A DNA stretch of 64,000 bases from Ochotona curzoniae (GCF_017591425.1 NW_024465885.1:40729001-40793000); one strand, 5' to 3'; shown: positions 33,431 through 45,937, counted from the first letter of the stretch. Made by a program: numbers and translations. Notes: generated by a model from the sequence alone, not told the origin.

Positions 33431-33805
33431 AAGTAAAGACACCAAGTGAAGCACCCAGACTCAGAGATTGGAACAGGATACAAGTTGTTGTAGAACTTAA
33501 AAGTTATAACATGAACAGCTTTATTTCCTTATTTTCTTTGTGAGTAAAGCAAGATTTTTTCTTTTAAGTCAGAAAGCTGCTACGGCATCAGGAGAAAGCT
33601 CTTCAAGACAGAAAAACCCCAGCAACTGCTCAAATGATGCTTTAAAGCACAATTCAGAGCCAAATTCCAGTTGCCAATAAATCAAAGGGCAGGGATAAAG
33701 CCCATCAAAGGGCTTGAATTGCAAGCATGTCTGGCTGCCCATGATAAAACTAGAAAAGCTATCAGAAGCGTGAGATAGCTAATGTCATCTTTCTCTTCTC
33801 TCTTT
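33431..33805. other. Unique DNA, no gene
   Basis: Nothing recognised between the MLT1-like LTR and the next SINE. Confidence 0.45.
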
Positions 33806-33807
33806 TT

Positions 33808-34135
33808 GAAGATCCCTCTGTTTATTTGAAGGCTGAGTTACTGAGGGAAAAATAAAGAAAGAGGAGAGAGATCTCCCCTCTGGTAAACTTTCCAGATGGC
33901 CACATTGGCTGGGGCTAGGACAGGTCAAAGCCGAGTGCTCAGAACTTTATGTAGGACCCCACGATCGTGGCAGAGGCCAACTCTCTGTACCGTCCTATGC
34001 TGGTTTTGCCAGGCACCTTAACAGGTAGCTGGCTTGAAAGCAAAGCAGGTGGCACTGAACGCTGTTATGTGATGGGCTATGCTGGAACTTCAGTCAGCAG
34101 CTTAATGTGCTATGTTACAGAACAGGCTCTGACTT
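33808..34135 (-). mobile_element. Old CSINE (antisense)
   Basis: CTGTTTATTTGAAGGCTGAG, CCAGATGGCCACATTGGC, GGGGCTAGGACAGGTC, then the heavily mutated 5' half ending near GAACAGGC. The open frame at 33967-34221 is a shadow of this SINE. Confidence 0.68.
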
Positions 34136-34469
34136 CAATATTTTTTGATTATCCCTGTGACAATGATCTAGTCATAGCATTTTCTATGATGACGTTGGAA
34201 AGAATTATTTATCCTTCCTAACACAATGGAAACAGTTTATTATTGATAACTTAGAACAGTATTTTTTGAAAACTTTCAATTTGGGGTATTTTTTGAAAAC
34301 TTGTAAATAGCATTTCATTTTCTGTGATCTATATGATTTCCGGCCACTTCTGGTATTCATGTACACTGACAAGTGTTTTTACATTAATGACACATAGGAA
34401 ACAATTTATCATCAATAGCCTCCTGGTAATTGTATATTGGGAGTTTAATACTAACATTGTGAATGACAA

Positions 34470-34715
34470 TGTTTCATTTTTTTAAATTTTATAATACAAC
34501 TCCATAGGCTCTGGGATTTTTCTTGCCCCTTCTCTAAGCTCCTGTTACGCACTATTTCCCCCATATTTTAACAATAGTATGTATAGTCCTTTATAAGCAG
34601 GCATAAGCCCATCATTCTGTTATCTAAATGTATCCTGACACTGTGGGCGTGGACAACAGCAGAGTCCAGCATCCTATCGTCAAAATATATTTAACAATTT
34701 CATTGGGAGTCCATC
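34470..34715 (-). mobile_element. L1 3'UTR fragment (antisense)
   Basis: The reverse complement matches the L1 end at 31.66-31.91 kb: GACTCCCAATGAAATTG, a GGATGCTGGACTCTG block, GTCCACGCCCACAGTG and GAGCCTATGGAGTTG. A poly(T)-like TTTTTTTAAATTTT lies at the left end. Only the last ~240 bp were inserted. Confidence 0.7.
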
Positions 34716-34721
34716 TAGCTG

Positions 34722-34902
34722 GGAGTATTTTCAGGGACTCCCACGTAGGTACAGGGTCCCAAGGCTGTGGCCATATCCTGCTGCTTTTTCAGGACATACA
34801 CAGAGAGTAGGATAGGAAATAAATTAACAGGGACAGAAATTGGAGCCCATAGGATGCCACTACAAATAGAAGCCTAGCCCACTAAGCCATAGCACAGGCT
34901 CC
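34722..34902 (-). mobile_element. CSINE 5' half (antisense)
   Basis: GGGACTCCCACGTAGGTACAGG, TGCTGCTTTTTCAGGAC, GAAATTGGAGCCCATAGG and CCACTAAGCCATAGCACAGG belong to the antisense of the SINE 5' half. The 3' half is missing and the fragment abuts the L1 3'UTR piece. Confidence 0.68.
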
Positions 34903-35590
34903 AAATTCTCACTTCAATTTCTCACTTCTTTAAATTGAAATATCCCAATACCACTTGCCAAATGAAAACATAATGTTTGAGCTTTATCAATTTTTAATCT
35001 TTTTTCTATGTCTTGGTTCATTCAGGCTTTTGCTTCAAAGCAAAGCAAAGAATTTTAGATCTTCCAAAATTTATGACAACTCAGTAAAGAGTAGGCTATC
35101 CTACTCCATGTAGACTCGATTTTTTTTAAGCTAGCAGCCAAAAATATTCAAACTGCTTGTATGCATATTTAACAAGACAGATCTTGGAAGAAAATTTAAG
35201 TATGAACACTGTGGGGCAGTTCTTTTTCTCAAAACCTTTGTCTGTAAGTTTCACAAGTCTACAGTATCTGGTTACAGCATTTCAGAAATAGTGTCATTTG
35301 CTCAAATTTAATCACAGATGTAAGTGTACTTTAAGCAGTTTATGAACAACATGGTTGATATAGAAATAATATATATGCTAATATATGTATTAGTGCCATA
35401 AAACTGAAAGGCAGGTATATTTTTTCATAGTATTTATTTTGCATACATTATGGAAGATCTTTTGTACACGGTCTTCTGATGAAGAAAAAAATGGAAACTC
35501 ACTGTAAAGGAGCATTCATAATTGTTAATAATCTGTGTTCATAACCTCTGTTGTACAATTTACAACAAGTAAGTCACAATTGATGTATTC
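34903..35590. other. Unique AT-rich DNA, no gene
   Basis: No repeat recognised; a short AT dinucleotide-rich patch at 35367-35392. Confidence 0.45.
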
Positions 35591-36262
35591 TTTTTTTTTA
35601 TTGACACTCTTTACATAGTTAATTAGGATAAAAAGATTCAAGGGCTACAGGAAAGTGGGTAAGACTATTATTTTTTCCATATTGTTTCCTTCATGTTTAA
35701 AGGGGGAGGGTATTAAGGGAGAAGGCCCACCCAATTTCCCACCCTCCCCAGGTCCTGGATGTAGGGTATGCTCTGAGGTTCTTGCTCAGGTGGTTTGATA
35801 TTTTAACAGTTATGAATCGCTGCCAATCTTGACACTCCAAGCACTGTGAGGTCTTTGAAGAATCCACTGATTGACATAGTCCATCATAGCTGAGATGGTT
35901 GGTTGACCTGTTCTGTCTTCTCTCTTTTCTTGGTTAGGGTTCTGAGTCCAGCATTTTGATTGGGGAGATCTCCAATGAAACTTTGTCTGAGGTGTTCTCA
36001 AACCAGATTCTTGTATGTGCTAGCAAGTACAGGGCCTGGCACCGTCCATTGCCCTGATCAGCTGGTGGTTGCAATTGCTGGGTTGGTTCTGTTTTCACTC
36101 TCGACTTCCACTGGAACCAATGGGTGTTGCAGTCCAGCCTGGTTCTGACCAGCACATACTCGGCCCTTGCATAAACCAGTGGGAGCTGCAGCCTAGTTGG
36201 AGCGACCCACAATAACCCCCACCAGGCCCGCCCCCTACCCTGGTTTGCCAGTATGTGTAGCA
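35591..36262 (-). mobile_element. VNTR retroelement, short copy B (antisense)
   Basis: Poly(T) at 35591-35599, then ATTGACACTCTTTACATAG, TTAAGGGAGAAGGCCCACCC, GGGGAGATCTCCAATGAAAC and three or so tandem-array units such as CCAATGGGTGTTGCAGTCC and CCAGTGGGAGCTGCAGCC. The reverse complement aligns well with 50925-51590 (shared GAACACCTCAGACAAAG versus GATCATCTCAGATAAAG). Short open frames are shadows. Confidence 0.7.
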
Positions 36263-37254
36263 GTACTTTACTTGTAATTATTTTGCTATTTAGCCCTTGG
36301 AATTTCAAATTATTTTGATCAGTTCTCTTGAAATATCAATTATATATTATCCTTATGCAAAAATGAACCCATCAAGAAATTTGAAGTTAGTGAGGTTATC
36401 ATGTTTCTAAGACATCAGGTTTTAATTGCAATCTCTAAAAGGAGAAACTTATTTCGTTGTTCCAAGTAGTGATTATAAATTCTTTAGAGCAATTAAATAT
36501 AACACTAATCCTTTATGTTTGTTTACGAAAATTTCTGGCCATTTAAAACTTACTTCCATGAAATACAACAATCTGCTTAGTCTTCAGTGCTTTCAACGTA
36601 TGAATCCAGTAAATTTGATACTAAGTAGCTTTGGTATTGATAATAATAACTCAGAATAAAATAAAACATGCAAATTCCAGATTTGCATTATGCTGTTATA
36701 TGGAAAATGAGCCACTTTTAATTTCCTAATTCTGTTTCAGTAACATCTATTTTGGATTTTTCATGTAAACATTTTGGGAGCTTCAGCTTTAGAGAAAACT
36801 CTGCCTTTACTTAAAATGATGCTGAGTTGAATTGCCTTTCATTGTATCAACCCATAGTCAAAATTCATAGTGTTTAATGTAATGAGTTGATTAGAATGAG
36901 AGAACGGTGTGTGTTATATATGTTCTCATGCTTATGTCCATACAAAATGGCTTTATTTTGTAGCTTTCATCTCTTTTAATCTGTTTCCTTTTGGTGGCAT
37001 TTTTTTCTCTTTGTCTTCCTTTTATGTTGTTGTTTTCTTTATCTATATTTTTACCTATTAAAATTCAGCAATTCTGTTCTTTGATATCATGATTTTGAGC
37101 AGTTTTACCTTCTGCATCTATAAACTCAGGGTCCTTATTATGTAGAGGTTCTATTTAAATCTTCTTTTCTCCAGATTATTTTTTGTTGTTGCTCATTATG
37201 TTTTTGGCTTCCACTCATATTTTCTTGCCAGAACTGAGTTTTGATAATCAATAA
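36263..37254. other. Unique AT-rich DNA, no gene
   Basis: AT-rich, no repeat recognised. The open frame at 36426-36659 has no domain. Confidence 0.45.
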
Positions 37255-37985
37255 TCCTGAAAATACCGAATTCAATCTGTGATTAACGTATGTGCTACGG
37301 CAAGTGATAGACTGCACCTGACCCTGCAAAGACTGGTGCACATAAGAGTCAATTCTGAGGTCACTCAAGGCGAACTTTCTTGGGGTTCTCCATGAACGGA
37401 CCAACTAGATTCAGATTCTGGCCACAGGGAGAATAACAGGGTGTGTAGCCTGACCTTGGAGTGCATGCATCAGGTCTGGCCTCCCCCATTGGTGATGCCT
37501 GACAGTGAATAGCATGACATGATGGCCAGGACACCTAGGCCACCAGGGAATGTCAACTGCCTCCTCAGAGAATGAAAAGCAGAGCAGGTTGGACAATTCT
37601 CATGATCAAGTTTTGTAGTATGTTCCTTGGTCTGTGGATGCACTAAGGCGGACTTCATCAACCAGTAGACCTTGGAAAGATTTTCTCAACTTTGGAGCAA
37701 CCAAACTTACAAGATCCCAGGGCTATTGAAATCAATGAATCCACACTCTCAAAACACCCTTCCCCACATTGGGCATCAGGAAAGGATTGTCCATCATCCA
37801 GGTGCTGATACAGCTTGACAACAAGGAGCAGTCCTCTCCCACGAAAACACAGAAGAAAAAAAAGACTGAATATATGACCCACACACCTCCCTCCTTCCCG
37901 GCTCTCCCCACACTAATCAGACACCCACGTGGATATGTATCTCTCCCAAGTATGTGAAAAATATTTAAAATATTTTTTCAAAAAG
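37255..37985 (+). mobile_element. VNTR retroelement, short copy C
   Basis: Plus-strand copy whose reverse complement matches the unique 3' part of the long element at 23.2-23.85 kb. Landmarks: GGAGTGCATGCATCAGGTC, GCAGAGCAGGTTGGACA, GTAGACCTTGGAAAGATT and GACCCACACACCTCCCTCC. It ends in an A/T-rich tail. The tandem-array part is almost absent because of 5' truncation. Copies A and C form one 3'-end subfamily, B and D another. Confidence 0.6.
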
Positions 37986-39290
37986 TGAAGACAAAAACAC
38001 ACAAGAGGCGTTTGAGTGATTTTGACTTCCAGTGCATTACGTCAAGGCATATGATTGAAAACTCATCACTTTTGTACAATTTATACTGTGAATTACTAGT
38101 ACAGATGTTTGTTTACTCTGTTGTTTCTTTTGCCAATTTGACGTTTTCAGTGGCAGTTTGTTCCACCCAGAACCACCAGATTTTGTCCCAGTAAGCTGCA
38201 TCTTTGGCTCCAAAGAGCAGTGTGAATCGCTTAAGCTGTTTGAAATGTGCGATTTCCCTAAATCTGTTTATTTCCATAAGTATTCTACAGATTTTGTGGT
38301 GTACAATTGATTCTGCTACATTCAGCTTTTTCTACTCTTAAGAGTTCAAGTATGATGCAATTGTAACTGCATGTTGCCTTGTTTTTGGTGGAATTGAACT
38401 TCTCTCTTAACGAAAGAGCCATGAGAAGCACATCCTCTAATGAACTGCTGGTAAATGAGATGAAGAATTGTTCACCAACTATCCTGTGCATCTGTACATT
38501 TCAAAACCTCACTTCCTTGCTATTCACATATTATTACCGGTTTATGTCAGAGGATGCATTAATACTAGAGAACAACTTTTGGCTGTCATATTCATGAGGA
38601 GATAACAGAAAGATTAGGACAGTCGGTGGAAGGGCTATTCACTGGCTATTCTGTAGGTCAGCCACAAAAATACTGACTGCTATCCCAGTGTTACAAATCC
38701 AGTGTGATGTGTGGTACACTAAAGTTTAAATTAAAAAAAAAAAAAGTACATGTATGGCGATCAATACAGCTCACTTCTGTGAGTTCTGTAAAGGCTTGTG
38801 ACCCCCCCGAAGTTACACTCCTAGGGCTTCTCTTGGAGGCTTGATCAGGGTAGGGCAGGGAAAAGATCCAGCCACTTTAAGCCCGACTGGTGTGCTGTGT
38901 GCACCTCTGCTCAAATTTCTTGCTTCTTTAAGTTTTGAATTTCTATCTGAGTAATAACGTTAGATGATATCCCATGGGCCAGTGCAAGCCAGTTCTAATT
39001 AGGCAGATTAGAAGGCATAACAATGAAAACAATTGTAAGGCAGTACTAGCCACCGCCTTACCTGCTTAAACCAAAGCATGCTGTTGCTGCCCTTCTGTTT
39101 TCTTTTCATCATGATGTGAAAATCTGATCCCCAGTCCCTTCTGCACATGGAAAGAATATAATTTTAGTAAATAGATTCTACATTTTACATACAGTGAGAA
39201 GAAGGTGGAGGGAGTAGAAGAAGAATGAAACAGCAATAGAAAAATAAAGATAAGTACACATGCCCCCATTTTTTTCTGGTGAACAATGTG
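37986..39290. other. Unique DNA, no gene
   Basis: Contains an A13 run at 38732-38744 and a C7 run near 38803. Open frames at 37985-38194 and 38379-38597 show no recognisable domain. Confidence 0.42.
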
Positions 39291-39292
39291 AC

Positions 39293-39618
39293 AATGGCTA
39301 GATTGGCACAGTGAGTCAAGCAGCCACTTGGTGTGCTTTCAAACCACATCAGTTGGTGTGCCTTCAACCCACACCAGAGTGTCTCATTTGCTCAGGAAAA
39401 ATGGCTTTCAGACCAGGTTCCTGATAATGTGCCAGGGAGACATCAGATGATGGCCCAGGTGATTGGGTTCTTAACCGTCCTTGGGGGTGTTCCTGTATAG
39501 TGTTGACTTTGTCTTGGATGTTGCGAGAATTTAGGAAGTTAAACAACAGATGGAAGCTTTCTTAATACCTCATCCTTTATGTCTCTTATCTTACCTTTTA
39601 ATAAACAAATCTTTAAAA
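39293..39618 (+). mobile_element. Old lagomorph SINE (CSINE2-like)
   Basis: Sense copy: GGCACAGTGAGTCAAGCAGCC, CAACCCACACCAGAGTGTC, AGGTTCCTGATAATGTGCC, GATGATGGCCCAGGTGATTGGG and a CTTTTAATAAACAAATCTTTAAA end. It is of the older type, as at 27.1 and 63.75 kb. Confidence 0.62.
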
Positions 39619-39663
39619 AATGAACCTATGCCTAATTACTTATTCTTTCTCTGTATGTGCATC

Positions 39664-39712
39664 TACATATGTGTGTGTATATAAATATATGTATATATAC
39701 ACATATATATTT
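39664..39712 (+). repeat. TG/TA-rich simple repeat
   Basis: ATGTGTGTGTATATAAATATATG followed by ATATATACACATATATAT; alternating purine-pyrimidine, microsatellite-like. Confidence 0.85.
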
Positions 39713-41214
39713 TATCCACTTCTCTTTTATGCCTGACTCCTTTAGGCTAACGTAATATTTTAAATGCAAGCTCACAAAGGCAGGATACTATTAGATAGAT
39801 CAAATAGTGAATCCAAGCCACTTTGCTACCGTTGCCACAGGTGACACGGTCTCACTGACACAGCTGGAAATTTCTTCCAGAAATGTCACTCCTTGCATTA
39901 AGATGTAGTTGTTCTAAAAGCACTTTAAAAAAGGAGAAATGACTTTAATAAGCCCCTTTCCATTTCCCACACCCATCAGAAATAAACTCACTTTGAATAA
40001 GAACGTTCTTTAAAATCTCCTATTTCGTTTTTTTAAGACTTTCCATTTTGTCTAACAGTTTTTGCATCATAGGTATTTCCACACAGATTCATCTTTAGAA
40101 GGTATGGTCTTCTCTCCCCCAACCAAATTAGACACGGACTCTTCAAAACAAGGGTATTCATTTGTGTTTTCTGATGGATTCCAAGTATCTTACCAGATCA
40201 AGACATGTGCCTTTTAGAAGGGATACAACATTCAAAGGAGGCTCATGTTTCAGAGAGATGTGTTACCTTACACCATGGATTGTCAGACACATGAATTTAA
40301 CCTTCTGTACCTGTACACGCAGGGCAGGCAAATCCTCCCTCTAAAAGGCGTCAATTAAAATGTTTTTCTGTACTTTGTGAGATAAGATTTTAATACAGAT
40401 TGATCCAAGCTAGCTGTCAACTAGCAAAGAATAGGACCTTGGAGGCAGATGGCATGGCGAAACTATTACCATGGAGGTCGGCCGTGGGGGAAGGGAGCAT
40501 CTGTGTACCTGGGGCCAAAAGTAGGACTGAAGTGTTAAAATAAATTGCGCTCACCTCCCATTTGTTTGTGTGTTTCACCATTGCAAGCAGTGGTTCTGTA
40601 TTGGTATGATTGTAACATTTTCCTCAATTCGTGATTGTATTTCTGAAGCTGGGAAGCTTATCTTCTGGAGTCTGTCCATATCTTTGAAGCTGAAATTGGA
40701 AATTCTAACCATGATCTGAGCAAGTTTCCACAGTTGATTTGTCTTTTTTTTTCTGTAGCAAAGCCTGTTGAGAAATCCCATGCTGCAAACCTTGTCTATT
40801 CCCAGTGATGCATTAACCATTTCAATTCCAATAGCCAGAATTTATTCCAGGGAGTTTTATTTGTTTTGTCATAAACATGTTAAATGCTTGTGGTTTAATG
40901 AAAATTTTAAATACTTTATGCAAGTTACAGATCCAAGTTTCCCAACATGGGAGATTTTGTTCTCTGCTTTTAAATGAAGCTCTGATTCAGAATACCTTTA
41001 ATATCTTACTTGAGGAAAGCAGGGCAAAAAGCATCTTTTCCTATAACCTAACATGAAAGGACATTGTTTTCTGACCTCAGCATGTGTAAGAGTTTCTGCC
41101 TTTGTTGAAATACTAAGCGGGACTCTCACCTGAAATGTTCCCTACAAGTAACGTTACACATTGCAAGTCCTGTGTGATTCCAGTACTTACCTATTATGCT
41201 TTTTCCTGTTCCAA

Positions 41215-41390
41215 CTTGATTATTAGTGTGCTGACTTTGAGTATAAAAATATCACTAATTAATTGGCCCAATTCAGAGAAATGCTAATAATCAAATCAGT
41301 GCATCTTTCCATATTGCGAATGACATATTGCAGCATTTTTTCAGCTTTTAATTATGGTAAGGTTACATGTCAAAAGAGCCAGGAAGGTTT
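41215..41390. promoter_or_regulatory. Candidate conserved non-coding element (weak)
   Basis: Dense homeodomain-type cores in a repeat-free block: CTTGATTATTAG, CACTAATTAATTGG, GCTAATAATCAAATC and TTTTAATTATGG. Such composition is typical of developmental enhancers in gene deserts, but it is also common by chance in AT-rich DNA. Inference only; conservation was not tested. Confidence 0.2.
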
Positions 41391-41506
41391 TTTATTGTTG
41401 CTTTAGGAATCTTACCCTAAAGCTACCAAGAAAAAAAAAAAAAGTAAAGGAAGAGATCAAATTTTTCTAACTTTTTCATTCATATCATTTGACCTATTTA
41501 CTAAGC

Positions 41507-41548
41507 AACAACAACAAAGACAAAACAAACAACAACAACAACAAAACA
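41507..41548 (+). repeat. (AAC)n-like simple repeat
   Basis: CAACAACAACAAAGACAAAAC then AACAACAACAACAACAAAAC; interrupted trinucleotide repeat. Confidence 0.9.
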
Positions 41549-43319
41549 CAATAATATCTTTCTGGGTTCTTGATACTCCAAAAATGATTTTGTGCTGTTT
41601 TGACAAATTGCACAAGATTTTCTTGATAGATCAGTGAACAATCAAGAATTAATTCTTATTCTTCAACCAATTAAAATGTTGTTATTGGGTAATTAGCTTG
41701 ATCCAACATACCAAACATCTCTGTTCTGAAAATTGGGAGTATGGAGCATGGAGTATTCTGGATATGAAATGTTCTGAGTACTGACATGACCTCACAAATG
41801 AGAAATTTCACACTTTACCTCATTTGATGGGCTGCAGCCAAAATGCAGACATGTTTAAAATATTGTACAACATTACCTTCAGGTTATGTGAGTGGGATAT
41901 TTAGAAACAGGAAGTAACTATCTGCTTAGACTTCAGTCCCACCCCAAGATAGGCTACCATGTAAATGCATATTTTCCAAAATCTGTAAAGAATCCAAAAG
42001 CCCCCCCAAAACTGCTCCCAAACATTTCAGATGAATGATTCTCAATTGATACTGGTAAAAATGAATAGTCCTCACCCTTCTGGGACATGCAACATAGAGG
42101 AAAAGATATGAAATACACAAGCATATAAATACTGGAAAGTTAGAGCATATAAAAACATAAATGTAGATAGACATGTAAACTATATGCATAGCTTCTTTAT
42201 TAACGCATGATTCCATGCTCTCCAGTGGGAGGGACCTGAAATAAGAAACAAGAGAAATTCAGATTACTATTCTATCCTGGAAGCAGAACATCGTCCTAGA
42301 CCTAAGGCATAGAATGCAATATCAAGTTCTTCGAAGAATGCATTTAAAAAACAATGAGGAAACCGAAAGAACAAATTTGAAAGCTATATTTTACTTAATA
42401 TCCAAAATATTCTTCCTATTGGTCAAGCTCACATTTCTGAGATCTTCAAATTTTATTTCATACTGTCCTCAAACCCAGCAGGAGTTTCATATTTGCCACA
42501 TTTCGCAATTCAGATGAACTCCATTTGAAGTTCTTCATTAGCACAGGTGCCGCTGGCTGATGAAACTCATAGTGCAGGCTTCTAGATGATCAATTTTGAT
42601 TATCAGAGCCCATTTCCCATCTACCTGCATATTTTATCTGTACTATGGGCTATGGTTTTGACAGATATTCTCTGCTTATTATTCATTTATTCCACACTTA
42701 CTAAATATTTGCTAGTTGCTAGGTATGATTCTGGGGCAATTTAAATTCCAAGTTATATTTCAGAGAATCAGATATTTTCTTCTTTTTTATTAGGCCATTT
42801 TCATAAGCCAACATATGTTTACTGTGAATGATTTCCACACATAAGACCAAACAAATACTATTTGAATCCAATATCATTTTCAATCAGTTGTGTGAAGGTA
42901 TTTTTCTTTCCTATATCAATTTTTAATTATTTATTTTCATCTACTTGAAAAACCAAGGTGATTGGGGTTTGGAGACACAGGTCTTCCACTTTGTGACAAA
43001 AGGACTCTAAATCTTCTCTGTGGATGAGAATGTCAGTGTCCGTTGACTTTCTTATTTTTTTCCAATTCCTGAAAACTTCTTCACTCGTAATCAGATTTCA
43101 TTTCAAAATAAATTTAAGTGTCACTCCCATGACAGTGGATGACAGCGATATATTCATTTTTGATGTGGCATTTAATTGTGAGGCAATGCTCTCTGGGAAT
43201 TTGAGAGGATAGTTCTAAATTTAGTTACAAAAACCACTGACTTTCTGGAAACATTTACAGCCTTCTTTTTTTAGGTGCAGCGCAGGGGACCAGTAATACC
43301 AGAAGCTTCTGGGAGACTT

Positions 43320-43550
43320 GCAGGAACATGGATTCTCCGGGCCACCACCCTGACATAGGAGGCGCTGGCATCTGGTATGAGTGATAATCCAGCTCCCTGT
43401 GCGTGGCTTGAGAAAGAAGTGAAACATGGGTTAAATGCTTGGATGCCTATACATGTAAGGGAGATCTTGAAGAAACCGCTACCTCCTGATTTCAGTCTGA
43501 CACAGTCCTGGTCAAAGAGGCCATTTGCAGAGTGAACAAGCAGATGGAAG

Positions 43551-43597
<47 letters not shown>

Positions 43598-43645
43598 ACA
43601 CTGCCTTCCAAATAAAACACAGACCTTAAAAAAAAAATAAAAGAA
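43320..43645 (+). mobile_element. CSINE with expanded (GT)n
   Basis: Sense old SINE: AATCCAGCTCCCTGTGCGTGG, GATCTTGAAGAAACCGC, GTGAACAAGCAGATGGAAG, then the GT array in place of the usual CT-rich tract, and CTGCCTTCCAAATAAAACAC plus A-rich tail. The 5' part is poorly preserved. Confidence 0.68.
43552..43595 (+). repeat. (GT)n microsatellite
   Basis: About 21 uninterrupted TG units embedded at the CT-rich 3' segment of the SINE, evidently grown from it. Confidence 0.97.
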
Positions 43646-45067
43646 TAAACACAGATCCCCTGAACCAGGTTTTGTATTTCAATGAGGATCCAGGTTGATT
43701 GGGGCGCACACTACAGTTTAAGCGGACTTGATTTCAGGTCAGAGAAAGTGTCACCAACTTAATGGTGATGTTTTCAGTGTCTGTCTTAATGTCAAAGGCA
43801 TCACATTTTTCCTGGGTTTTTTTTTTGTTCCTATTTCTGAGGTTTTGCGCAGACATCTTGCCGACCCCCCAATGCTCTTTCTGCTGAAAAATCTTTGTTG
43901 TGCAGCAACCAATAGAAGATTTTCTTTTTCTTAAAGAGCAACTGAGGTCAGGCAGCACAGCATGGGCTTGCCAGTGAGCAATGGTTTTTTATGTCGGTCT
44001 CCAGTCCATCCTAATTCATTCCTACAGCCTCGTTTGAGGAATTTCTCTCCACCTTCTTTTTTCACCCTGATTTCTCAACCAAATATGCTCACAGAGCATT
44101 TAGCAGTTACATTTTTCTCTTCTTCAACATGGGCCTGAACTTTAGCATTGACCCTGTATCCAGACAGAGCCTCTCTTATTTATCAGGCCCTGCGTTTGTC
44201 AGCCAATAGCTTCTTTTTATTTTCCTTGGTTTTGTTTCCCTGCACTTGTGAAATACAGAGAAGTATCTACTTGCAGTAGAATGTCCCAAATAATGAAATA
44301 TAAGGTCATTTAAAGAGCATTTTCCTCTTTCTTATTCTGTTCTACTTCCTAGAAAAATATTAAGCTTGCTCCTGGCTGAGCACTTCTCCTGCTTCTAAAA
44401 TGATCTAGTGACATCTGATCAGTCAAGTATCTTACAGAGTTGAAGGAAAAATAAAACTCCGATTTTTCATTTGCTAAGTCTCCTGATATATACATGTCCC
44501 CATAAATAAAATCTGTATACACACATAAAAAATACCCCATGATGTGCCCAAACCACAGAATAATATCAGAGTATTATGTGGAAATAATTGATTTACCTTG
44601 TGGCCAGCATGCTAAATCATTCCAAGTTTTTTGCTTCTGGATTCTGACCACTCATTTCAGGAAGAGGTGACCCAGGTCTTTCTACATGTCCACCCTGTGG
44701 GTCATTGATCAATTTAGCGTTAGCATTTGGGCTCATCAATGATCAGGTGGTTTGAGCAGGAACAATCGGCGGTCTTCCTTGAGATGGTTCCTTAATACAG
44801 ACTCACAGTTGGAGCTTCTAGCAGAAAACTCTCTTACGCTGGGAAGAAAAACCTACTATAAGAGAAGAAATCATCAGAAACAGTCCAGTGGAGCCACCAA
44901 AGAATCCTTCCGAAAACCCAGGATATATGTTTCTGTAGCCTCCCTGGTCTCGGTGTTCTTCAAATTAGCATGCATCCCTAATTTGGGCTTTTTGCCTATG
45001 TTAATGAGAGTGGAATTTTATCACCGGGAACTGACTCCCATTCATATATTCCATTTAATTGTTTAGA
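43646..45067. other. Unique DNA, no gene
   Basis: No repeat recognised. Open frames 43728-43934 and 44752-45066 have no domain and no supporting splice context. Confidence 0.42.
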
Positions 45068-45300
45068 AAAGATTTTTAATTTTTTCCATGATACAGTTTT
45101 ATAGGTATAGGAAGTCCCCCTTTTTTCCCCATTCATGCTCTTCATTTTCCCTTCTCACATATTCCCCGATGTTCTTACAGTAGTGTAATTCCCTGCTGAC
45201 AGTTACCAGTTTAACATTCTGCTACCAAAGTGTATCACGCTGTCGTAGGTACAGGCAAAGGTAGAAATTCTAATATCATATCGTCAAGGTATCGAGATTT
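45068..45300 (-). mobile_element. L1 3'UTR fragment (antisense), diverged
   Basis: Weaker match to the fragments at 21.07 and 34.47 kb: TTTTTAATTTTTTCC tail, a CAGTTTTATAGGTATAGG block, a pyrimidine-rich CCCCCTTTTTTCCCC block, then TTCTTACAGTAGTGTAATTCC (compare TTTAACAATAGTATGTATAGTCC in the 34.5-kb copy). The right border is uncertain. Confidence 0.5.
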
Positions 45301-45639
45301 ATCTACAATTTATTTTTGTGGATCTGTATCAAAAACCCAAAATTTGTACAGCCATTTAGATAAAATTCTTAGACAAGTAGTCAAGACTTTCCCACTTAGG
45401 ACAAACAACGGGAGCTGTTATTTGACCAGAGCAGCATGCGAGTTTTTAGGTGCTGTTCATATTGATTTAAATCTAGACACTGAACAAACTGCCAGCAAAC
45501 TCACTGAGAGGCGAGACTGTCAGAATGAAATCCTAGAGGCTTGAATTGTCCTATTAAGAAAACAGTAGCTTTCATGTCACACGTCCCGGGCGTAAATTCT
45601 GATACCAGGGTGAGGGTTTGGTATAACTCTTAAAATGTT
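45301..45639. other. Unassigned DNA, no gene
   Basis: An open frame (45230-45544, 104 codons) runs through this area from the L1 3'UTR fragment; no domain recognised and no gene called. It could be more of an unrecognised repeat. Confidence 0.35.
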
Positions 45640-45915
45640 TGCTGAGTTCCTGGCAGCCTGTTCTGTAAGGCCAAGGTTTCATACCTTGCATCAGCTTTCT
45701 GCCAATGCAGGCTGCAGGTGACAGTGCAATGACTCAAGCAATCAGATTCCGAGTCATTTATATGGGAGGCATTAGTGAATTTCTTGCTCCTGGCTTCCTC
45801 TTGATCCGGTCCTGGGTGCTGTGGGCATTTGGAGTGTGAATTGGCAGGTAGGATTACTCTGAGTGTGTGTCCATATCTCAAGTAAGTGTATAAATAAATG
45901 AAGTAATAAAAGTAA
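45640..45915 (+). mobile_element. Old lagomorph SINE (sense)
   Basis: GCAGGTGACAGTGCAATGAC, CTTGCTCCTGGCTTCCTC, GTGGGCATTTGGAGTGTGAA and GTGTATAAATAAATGAAG follow the order of the old SINE 3' half. Confidence 0.55.
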
Positions 45916-45937
45916 GCCCTGATCCCCCTACCCACCA

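Larger units (their letters stand above)
39713..43265. other. Unique AT-rich DNA, no gene
   Basis: The second-longest repeat-poor stretch. Contains A14 at 41430-41443, the (AAC)n patch and a TAAT-rich block at 41215-41390. Open frames such as 40575-40820 and 41926-42216 lack recognisable domains. No exon called. Confidence 0.42.
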
